64,000 nt of DNA from Pseudodesulfovibrio pelocollis (lineage in GTDB: Bacteria; Desulfobacterota; Desulfovibrionia; Desulfovibrionales; Desulfovibrionaceae), in NCBI RefSeq assembly GCF_030282845.1, contig NZ_JASTWE010000017.1, positions 1-64,000 of the forward strand, in the 5' to 3' direction. Positions within the stretch are counted from its first letter, which is position 1, and each line of letters starts with the position of its first letter. The notes under the pieces were generated by a model. The model was not told the DNA's origin, did not search any database, and saw only the letters and a list, made by a program, of their open reading frames with translations. Position numbers and translations under genes: made by a program. Of this stretch, positions 58,265-64,000 are shown one piece after another.

Positions 58265-58293
58265 TTGACACGGGAGGCGGGGTGCAATAGTGT
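58265..58293 (+). promoter_or_regulatory. Sigma-70 promoter upstream of the ArsR-family gene
   Basis: TTGACA (58265-58270), a 17-bp spacer, then TAGTGT (58288-58293), 32 bp before the start codon. The minus-35 box is a perfect consensus match; the minus-10 box is weak. Confidence 0.5.
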
Positions 58294-58325
58294 CCGCGCA
58301 AAGACTTATTCAAACGGAGCGACAC

Positions 58326-58667
58326 ATGGTGCAGACGGACAGGGCCGCGCGGATATTCAAGGTGCTCTCGGTGGAGACGCGGCTTCGGCTTCTTGTGCTG
58401 CTCAGGCAGCGTTCCCTGTGCGTCAATGCCCTGGCCCGGCGGCTTGGCGTGACCCCGGCGGCGGTGTCGCAGCATCTGCGGGTGCTGCGCGATGCGGATG
58501 TGGTCATTGCCGACAAGCAGGGCTACCATGTCCACTACCGGATCAATCCGGATACCCTGGCCCAGTGGGCCGGAGTGGCCCGGGATATGCTGGAGGGGAG
58601 CGGGCCAAATGCCCCCGTGCTGGACTCGCCCGGTCTTGTTTTGAAACCTTTTGGTGGACAGGAGTGA
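58326..58667 (+). CDS. ArsR/SmtB-family repressor
   Basis: 113 residues of winged-helix ArsR type: AARIFKVLSVETRLRLLVLLRQRSLCVNALARRLGVTPAAVSQHLRVLRDADVVIADKQGYHVHYRINPDTL. The classical arsenic-sensing ELCVCDL motif is replaced by RSLCVNAL with a single Cys, so the effector may not be arsenite. It is probably an autoregulated repressor of itself and perhaps of the exporter pair downstream. Confidence 0.88.
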   Translation: MVQTDRAARIFKVLSVETRLRLLVLLRQRSLCVNALARRLGVTPAAVSQHLRVLRDADVVIADKQGYHVHYRINPDTLAQWAGVARDMLEGSGPNAPVLDSPGLVLKPFGGQE

Positions 58668-58790
58668 CGAGAAGTTTTCTCCCTCTCTTTTTTTCCCATG
58701 GAGATAGTCTATGCGCAGACACTTGATCAACCGGCCCGTAGTGTCCGGCTTTGGCCGGGCGGAGCGGGGAATCCTGCCGGGAGAACGGCC

Positions 58791-59882
58791 ATGACCGTGA
58801 CAGCGGGAGCAGCATCGGCGACAGGGGCGGCCCTGGCCGACGGGACGCTTGGCAATGGGCTTGTCCTGGGCGGCGGAGCCGCCGTGGAGGTGCGCGGACT
58901 GGCCAAGCGGTTCGGCGAGGTCCAGGCGGTTCGGCAGGTGGATTTCTCAGTGACGTCCGGCGAGCTGTTCGGCTTTCTCGGCCCCAACGGCGCGGGCAAG
59001 ACCACGACCATCAACATGCTCACCGGGCTGGCCCGACCCGACGCCGGGTCCATCGTCATAGACGGCATCGACTGCGTCAGGCATCCTCGGGCGGCCCAGC
59101 ATCTCATCGGCGTGGTCCCGGACGAGAGCAACCTGTACCCGGAGATGACTGGCTACGATAATCTCTGCTTTTGCGCCGCCCTCTACGGCATGCGCAAGGC
59201 CGAGCGGTGCGAACGGGCGCGTGAACTGCTTGACGTCTTTGGGCTGGCCAAGGCGGCTGATCGCAAGTTCGCGGGTTATTCCAAGGGCATGAAGCGCAAG
59301 CTGACCATCGCGGCCGGGATGATCCACCGGCCCAGGATTCTCTTTCTCGACGAACCGACCACGGGCATCGACGTGGCCAGCGCCCGCCAGTTGCGCCAGC
59401 TCATCGCCGACCTGCACGCCGGAGGCACCACCGTGTTCCTGACCACCCACTACATCGAGGAGGCGGAGCGGCTGTGCGACCGCATCGCCTTCATCGTGGC
59501 GGGCCGCATCGTGCGGGTTGATACCGTGGCCGAACTGGTGCAGCCGGTGATGGACAAGCACGTGGTCCGCATCGCCTGCGATAACGGCATGGCCTGCGGC
59601 CTGGGCGACGGGCAGGGCGACGAAGAGGGCGGCATAGGGACCCGGCTGGTGGCCGCCTTTCCCCATCTGCGCTTCACGCTCCCGGCAGGCGGCGGCATCC
59701 GGGTGGAGGGCGACGGACCGGTGCGGGTGGGTCCGTTGGTGCGTTTTCTGGAGGATCAGGGTGTCGAGGTGGCCGAGGCGCGACGCATCAGGCCGAGCCT
59801 GGAGGACGTGTTTGTCACCATCACCGGCATCGAGGCCGACGCCATGCACGGCGACAGGGAAAAGACGGGAGGTCCGCGATGA
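58791..59882 (+). CDS. ABC exporter ATP-binding protein
   Basis: 363 residues. Walker A FGFLGPNGAGKTT, a Q-loop region near VVPDESNLYPEMTGYDN with no Gln, the signature YSKGMKRKLTIA, Walker B ILFLDEPTTGIDV and the H-loop TTHYIEEAE are recognisable. A C-terminal extension of about 90 residues follows, with an insert rich in Gly and acidic residues. The ATG at 58791 is preferred (GGGAG 7 bases upstream) over 58698. The permease gene starts in an ATGA overlap. The substrate is unknown. Confidence 0.9.
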   Translation: MTVTAGAASATGAALADGTLGNGLVLGGGAAVEVRGLAKRFGEVQAVRQVDFSVTSGELFGFLGPNGAGKTTTINMLTGLARPDAGSIVIDGIDCVRHPRAAQHLIGVVPDESNLYPEMTGYDNLCFCAALYGMRKAERCERARELLDVFGLAKAADRKFAGYSKGMKRKLTIAAGMIHRPRILFLDEPTTGIDVASARQLRQLIADLHAGGTTVFLTTHYIEEAERLCDRIAFIVAGRIVRVDTVAELVQPVMDKHVVRIACDNGMACGLGDGQGDEEGGIGTRLVAAFPHLRFTLPAGGGIRVEGDGPVRVGPLVRFLEDQGVEVAEARRIRPSLEDVFVTITGIEADAMHGDREKTGGPR

Positions 59883-60616
59883 ACCGTTGGATCGCGTTCT
59901 GGAACATTCTGCTCAAGGACATGCGTACCTATTACATGAAGCCGCCCAACATCAGCTGGGGGCTGCTCTTTCCCCTGGCCTGGACCGGCATGTTCTTCAT
60001 CCGCTCGGGCAGCGGGCTGGAGAGCGTGCCCGCGGTCCTGCCCGGGGTGGTGGCCGTGTCCATTCTCTTCGGCACCACCTCCATGCTGGCTGTGACAGTG
60101 ACCTTCGAGAAGAAGAACCGCTCCTTCGAGCGGCTGCTGCTCGCGCCCATGCCCTTTGAGCTGCTCATGCTGGCCAAGACGAGCGGGGCCATTCTCTTTG
60201 GCACGGCCAACGCCTTTGTGCCGGTGATCATGGCCGCCTTTCTCATGGACCTCTCGGCCGTGAACTGGCTTGTGTTCGTGCCCGCCGTGGTGCTCATCGC
60301 CGTGGCCTCGGCCTTTCTCGGCCTGTTCATCGCCGTGGCCGTGAGCGAGGTGTTCGAGGCCCAGACCTTTTCAAACTTCTTCCGGTTTCCCATGATCTTC
60401 CTGTGCGGGCTGTTCTTTCCGATCAGTGGGCTGCCCGTGTTCCTCAAGCCGCTGGCCTACGCCCTGCCCCTGACCTACGGGGCCGACGCCCTCCATGGCG
60501 CGGTGCATGGGGGGCACATGCTGCCCTACATCGTGGATCTGCTCGTGCTGGGCGCGTTTTGCGCCGTGCTCTTCATGCTCAGTCTGCGCAACATCCGGCG
60601 GCGCTGGATAGCCTGA
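59879..60616 (+). CDS. ABC-2 type exporter permease
   Basis: 245 residues with six membrane helices. The ABC-2 family features include a large first loop, FEKKNRSFERLLLAPMPFELLMLAKTSGA, and a C-terminal FFRFPMIFLCGLFFPISGLPVFLKPLAYALPLTYGADAL. With the ATPase upstream it forms an efflux transporter. It overlaps the ATPase gene by 4 bp. Confidence 0.92.
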   Translation: MNRWIAFWNILLKDMRTYYMKPPNISWGLLFPLAWTGMFFIRSGSGLESVPAVLPGVVAVSILFGTTSMLAVTVTFEKKNRSFERLLLAPMPFELLMLAKTSGAILFGTANAFVPVIMAAFLMDLSAVNWLVFVPAVVLIAVASAFLGLFIAVAVSEVFEAQTFSNFFRFPMIFLCGLFFPISGLPVFLKPLAYALPLTYGADALHGAVHGGHMLPYIVDLLVLGAFCAVLFMLSLRNIRRRWIA

Positions 60617-60659
60617 GGCCCGACCCACGCCGCTTTTCCATCCGGCCCACACGCAAGAA

Positions 60660-60685
60660 GGCCGGACGCCCCGTGGCGTCCGGCC
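60660..60685. terminator. Terminator-like hairpin between convergent genes
   Basis: An 11-bp perfect stem GGCCGGACGCC / GGCGTCCGGCC with a CCGT loop, in the gap between the exporter genes and the chemoreceptor gene. There is no T-run on the plus strand; the minus side has TTCTT. Confidence 0.6.
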
Positions 60686-60720
60686 CCATGCATGGCGTCA
60701 GAAGGGGAGAGGCCCCCCCA

Positions 60721-62733
60721 TCAGAAGCGTTCGAACTCGTCCCCATCGTCCGGCTTGCCGCCCTTGCGCCCGGACCCACCAGCCGTTGGCAGCGCCTTTG
60801 GCCGGACGGCGTCACCCGCCTGCCCGCAGGCTCGGATGGCGCTTTCGAGCCTGAAGAAGCTGATGCTCGTCTCCAGGTCCTGGGAGCGCGAGAAGAGGTG
60901 CGTCGCGGTGGAGGCCATCTGCTCCGAGGTCGTGGCGTTCTGCTGGACCTGGGAATCGGAGTCCTGTAGGGCCTTGGTCACCTGGGCGACCCCGGCGTTC
61001 TGCTCGCTGGTGGCGGCCGATATTTCATGGATAAGCTCGGCCGTGCTCTGGATGTCGGGCACCATATTCTTGAGCAGCTTGGCCGCCTCCTCGGCCACGG
61101 TCACGCTGGAGGAGGAAAGCTCGCTGATGCCCGAGGCCGCGCCGCCGCTACGCTCGGCCAACTTGCGCACCTCTGCGGCCACCACGGCGAAGCCCTTGCC
61201 CGCCTCTCCGGCCCGGGCGGCCTCGATGGCGGCGTTGAGGGCCAGCAGATTGGTCTGCCTCGCTATTTCCTCAATGATGCCGATCTCCTCGGCGATCTTT
61301 CGCATCGCCTCCAGGGTGCGGGCCACGGCCTTGCCGCCGGTCTCGGCGTTGCGCGCGGCCGTGGTGGCCACGTTCTCGGTCTTGTGGGCGATCTCTGCCG
61401 TTTGCTGGATGCTGGAGGATATTTGCTCCATGCTGGCGGAGATCTCCTCGATGCCAGCCGCTTGCTCGGTGGCCCCTTGGGAAACGGTTTCGCTCGCCGC
61501 CGCGAACTGGCGGCAGCCGTTGGCCACGTCGGTGGTGATCTCCTGGATGTCGCGGATGGTGTCGGTCAGTTTTTCGCGCATCTCCTTCATGGCCGAGAGG
61601 ATGATGCCCATTTCGTCGCGCCGGTCCCGGCAGTCTATCTCGCCAAGGTCGCCCTGGGAAATCCGGGAGGCTATGGCCGCGCACTCCCGGATGGGTTCCA
61701 TGACCGACTTCTGCAAGACCCACAGGATGATGAGGATGGGCGAAACGATCACCACGAGCAGGATGGCTCCGATGACCCACATGACCGTGGAAACCATGGC
61801 CTGCTGGTCGGCGATGTCCATGGCCAGGACGATGGTGCCGATCAAATCGCCCCGGTAGTCTTGCACGGGGAACGCGCCCAGCGCCTTGTCGCCCTCTATC
61901 ATGACGACGGTCGCGGACGACCCCCTGGCGAGCAGATCGCTGGTCACCAGATTCAGGGTTTCGGTGTTTTCTTGGCCGTAGATGAGCACGAATCGGTTGT
62001 CGCGGACGGGATTCTTGGTCGGGTCGCGCAGCATGGTGGTGATGGGCAGCAGGTGGGATTCCATGAACAGCAGGGTGCGCATGTTGCCCGAGGACTCCAT
62101 GCCCTGGAGGATGCCGTCGAATTCGATGAGCACCTCCACGGATCCCAGGTGCGCGTCGCCCGGCCCGGTGACCGGGGCCAGACCTCGGATGGTGAAGCCT
62201 CCACTGCCCGGCTCGATGCCCTGCACGGCCTTGTGGTTGCGGTTCACGTCGATGACCGTGCTGCGAAAGCTCGACAGGTCGTCGGAAATGTCCACCCACT
62301 GGCCGTCGCGTCTGATCTGCTTCTCGCGCCACATGCGGGCGAGGCTGCGATTGGAGGGCAGATGGAAGTGAAGCTGGAACTTGCTGCCCATGATGGCCTC
62401 GTATCCGGCCATGGTCGAGGCAAGGGATTGGCGCAGCATCTCCCGGGCCTCCTGGCCCATGGGGTCGTTCTCATCGCGCATGTCGCCCTGATTGGCCACG
62501 GTGAAGGCGTCAACCACCGCCTGCATGCGGCTGAACAGGGCCGCCTGCTCCAGGGCGCTGCCCGACATCAGTCGAACCGACTGCCGGGTCTCCTCCACCT
62601 TGGCCTGGATGATCAGCGAGACAAAGGACTCCTCCAGCCTGGCGAACTGGGAATTGAGGGTCAGAAATCCGCCGATGACCATGATCAGTGCGACCACGAG
62701 CAGTGGGGCCAGGATTTTTGATCGGATACCCAT
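60721..62733 (-). CDS. Methyl-accepting chemotaxis protein with large periplasmic sensor
   Basis: 670 residues. A first membrane helix (about 5-27) and a second (about 318-342) enclose a periplasmic domain of some 290 residues of the cache type ([38 protein letters not shown]). A HAMP domain ([24 protein letters not shown]) follows, then the signalling domain with [42 protein letters not shown]. The C-terminal tail [16 protein letters not shown] ends with a charged and aromatic motif, possibly a CheR-tethering-like tail. The ligand is unknown. Confidence 0.93.
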   Translation of the reverse strand: MGIRSKILAPLLVVALIMVIGGFLTLNSQFARLEESFVSLIIQAKVEETRQSVRLMSGSALEQAALFSRMQAVVDAFTVANQGDMRDENDPMGQEAREMLRQSLASTMAGYEAIMGSKFQLHFHLPSNRSLARMWREKQIRRDGQWVDISDDLSSFRSTVIDVNRNHKAVQGIEPGSGGFTIRGLAPVTGPGDAHLGSVEVLIEFDGILQGMESSGNMRTLLFMESHLLPITTMLRDPTKNPVRDNRFVLIYGQENTETLNLVTSDLLARGSSATVVMIEGDKALGAFPVQDYRGDLIGTIVLAMDIADQQAMVSTVMWVIGAILLVVIVSPILIILWVLQKSVMEPIRECAAIASRISQGDLGEIDCRDRRDEMGIILSAMKEMREKLTDTIRDIQEITTDVANGCRQFAAASETVSQGATEQAAGIEEISASMEQISSSIQQTAEIAHKTENVATTAARNAETGGKAVARTLEAMRKIAEEIGIIEEIARQTNLLALNAAIEAARAGEAGKGFAVVAAEVRKLAERSGGAASGISELSSSSVTVAEEAAKLLKNMVPDIQSTAELIHEISAATSEQNAGVAQVTKALQDSDSQVQQNATTSEQMASTATHLFSRSQDLETSISFFRLESAIRACGQAGDAVRPKALPTAGGSGRKGGKPDDGDEFERF

Positions 62734-62832
62734 AGGATACTCCTTGTTTTTCCTCCCCTGTAACGCCGGTGGCTTCTATCGGTCCATTAGAAATGACTCC
62801 GCATCACTGCGGATGATCAGGGGGGCCGGAAA

Positions 62833-63330
62833 TCAGCCCCTGTTCTTGGTTCTGGTGGGTATTCCGGCCAGGCAGAGATGGCGGTAGACGCTCGGCACGC
62901 TCAGGCCGGAAAGCTGGCTGGCCCTGGTCACGTCGTGATCGCAGACCTCCATCAGGTGCCGGAAATAGGCCTGTTCGCGCAGGGACTTGTATGTCGCATA
63001 GGCGAGAACGGGACCGGCCTCTCTGGGGGCGGGCGATGTCTTGGCGGCGGGCTTGCGTCTGCCCTGGTCCAGGGAAGACATGCGGACATGGCTCGGCAGG
63101 TGTTTGGGGTACAGTGTGGAGTCCTGCCCGGCCTCGATCACCGCCGCCTCCATGACATTGCCGAGTTCGCGCACGTTTCCCGGCCAGGGGTAGGCGGACA
63201 GCGTGGCGGTCAGTTGCTTGGAGAGCTTCCTGCGCGGCAGGGCTTATCTGTCGCAGGACGTGTCGGCGAAACGGGCCGCGAGGCGGATCAGATCGTTGCC
63301 GCGCTCGCGAAGGGGGGCAGGGAGATTTCC
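62833..63330 (-). pseudogene. Truncated, stop-interrupted sigma-54-dependent regulator fragment
   Basis: Reading the minus strand from about 63330 gives NLPAPLRERGNDLIRLAARFADTSCDR, the end of a sigma-54 AAA+ domain, then a TAA stop at 63244-63246. In the same frame follow ALPRRKLSKQLTATLSAYPWPGNVRELGNVMEAAVIEAG and a Fis-type HTH (VCDHDVTRASQLSGLSVPSVYRHLCLAG) ending at 62833. The Walker motifs and GAFTGA loop are missing. The upstream sequence is occupied by the end of the neighbouring gene at 63338. It is therefore a decayed remnant that cannot encode a working activator. Confidence 0.85.
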
Positions 63331-63337
63331 ACGGCGC

Positions 63338-64000
63338 TTACCCGGTTCGTTGTGCCGCCCGTTCCATCTCCCCTCGCACATAGTCGGACAGCGCGTGGGC
63401 GAAATCGGAATAAAGTCGCAGATGCCCCAGATCAAAGGGCGCGGCAAGCCGTGTCAGGCGCAGCATGTCGCCGTCCTCGGCTGCATGCGGCCAGATCCCG
63501 GCGAAAAAGAACCCCGCCTCCTCGGCGCGTCCGCACAGGTCAGGCGTGGCTGCCTGGGCCAGAGGCAGGTCGATGTCCACCTTCTCGGCCCCTGCGATTT
63601 CCACCAGGTCAATGGCCGCCCGTTGGACTTCCGGCCACTGCCGAGGGTCGGCGCGTCTGACGCGGATCACCCCCTTTTTGAGCCCCATGTCAAAGGAAAC
63701 CGAATAGTCGCCCGGCATGTCGCCCGGCTGTGGGGAGGCAAGAGGCAGGATTTCGAACGGTCTCCCGATGTTGGCGTAGATGCGCTCCACCATCTCTCGG
63801 TGCCGGACCGGCACATGGACCCGGGCCAGAGGCGGCGAGGTCAGATACATGAAGCAATGCAGGTAGGATTCCCGTTGTTCGGGTTTCTCGTCCAGTCCCA
63901 GTCCCTTGAACTGCCGGGGCGGGCAGGCTGCCAGGTCCAGGCCGCAGGGCCTGCCGCCCGCCTCCATTGATTGCCGCTGGCTGATGGGGTGGCTGGTCAC
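63338..64000 (-). CDS. C-terminal part of a large protein, possibly with a GNAT-like domain (partial)
   Basis: 220 residues visible; the 5' end lies outside the window (the first visible codon is GTG at the very edge). The end (FDMGLKKGVIRVRRADPRQWPEVQRAAIDLVEIAGAEKVDIDLPLAQAATPDLCGRAEEAGFFFAGIWPHAAEDGDMLRLTRL) has the shape of a GNAT acetyltransferase C-terminal half. The N-terminal section (HPISQRQSMEAGGRPCGLDLAACPPRQFKGL) looks like part of an upstream domain, perhaps of a kinase-like or anti-sigma protein. The product cannot be named from this piece. It directly abuts the sigma-54 regulator remnant. Confidence 0.55.
   Translation of the reverse strand: MTSHPISQRQSMEAGGRPCGLDLAACPPRQFKGLGLDEKPEQRESYLHCFMYLTSPPLARVHVPVRHREMVERIYANIGRPFEILPLASPQPGDMPGDYSVSFDMGLKKGVIRVRRADPRQWPEVQRAAIDLVEIAGAEKVDIDLPLAQAATPDLCGRAEEAGFFFAGIWPHAAEDGDMLRLTRLAAPFDLGHLRLYSDFAHALSDYVRGEMERAAQRTG

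Noticed and set aside
60403-60969. Open frame spanning the exporter end and the chemoreceptor start
   Set aside because: It overlaps two supported genes and a terminator, and its composition is that of a shadow frame.

Overview
The window is GC-rich, gene-dense chromosomal DNA that looks like a sulfate-reducing Desulfovibrionaceae bacterium (Desulfovibrio or Pseudodesulfovibrio type). The main reason is the cluster at 25.3-39.8 kb. It holds pyruvate:ferredoxin oxidoreductase, lactate permease, a GlcD-like lactate dehydrogenase with its Fe-S partner, phosphotransacetylase, acetate kinase and LUD/LutB-type lactate dehydrogenase genes, in the order known for the lactate-oxidation operon of Desulfovibrio vulgaris. 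A hybrid histidine kinase and a sigma-54 activator lie upstream.

Layout. 0.1-13.2 kb: housekeeping and metabolism (purA, a delta-prime-like DNA polymerase III subunit, an SH3 protein, a DUF401-type membrane protein, a 4Fe-4S protein, typA, an aromatic amino-acid permease followed by aspA, rlpA, a glycine-zipper lipoprotein). 13.4-18.0 kb: the two-component pair and an HU gene with a strong terminator. 18.0-25.0 kb: a Mu-like transposable element of about 6.96 kb (18035-24992). It has inverted TGCTA termini, a flanking 7-bp direct repeat (TCTGGAC) and repeated transposase-type end sites. It carries a phage-type repressor, an AlpA-like protein, MuA and MuB homologues, a GemA-like protein and a Mor-family activator, but no head, tail, lysis or packaging genes. 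It sits between the HU terminator and the lactate-operon control region. 25.0-39.8 kb: a sigma-54-type promoter with two near-identical upstream palindromes, then the nine-gene lactate-to-acetate operon. 40.1-43.5 kb: a chemoreceptor, two small proteins and a periplasmic solute-binding protein. 43.7-51.4 kb: a ten-gene Mrp/Mbh-like cation-antiporter membrane module with no hydrogenase genes. It is followed by a cyclic-nucleotide-binding protein and an OmpR-type response regulator. 52.6-60.6 kb: a hexapeptide-repeat protein, a PsiE-like membrane protein, a P-type ATPase, a thioredoxin-type arsenate reductase homologue, an ArsR-family repressor and an ABC-2 exporter pair. 60.7-64.0 kb: a second chemoreceptor, a decayed sigma-54 regulator, and a gene that runs off the window.

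How the genes work together. Lactate enters through the permease. It is oxidised to pyruvate by two unrelated dehydrogenase systems (GlcD plus a CCG-type Fe-S protein, and LutC plus a LutB-LutA fusion). Pyruvate goes to acetyl-CoA through PFOR, and Pta with AckA conserve the energy as ATP and release acetate. The kinase/activator pair at 13.4-17.5 kb is the obvious candidate to drive the sigma-54 promoter in front of por.

The items most worth a second look are the capsid-less Mu-like element with its structured RNA-like segment and operator-like dyad, the twin palindromes upstream of por, the intercistronic hairpins in the lactate operon, the Mbh-like antiporter lacking a hydrogenase, and the decayed sigma-54 activator. 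No tRNA, rRNA or CRISPR array was seen.
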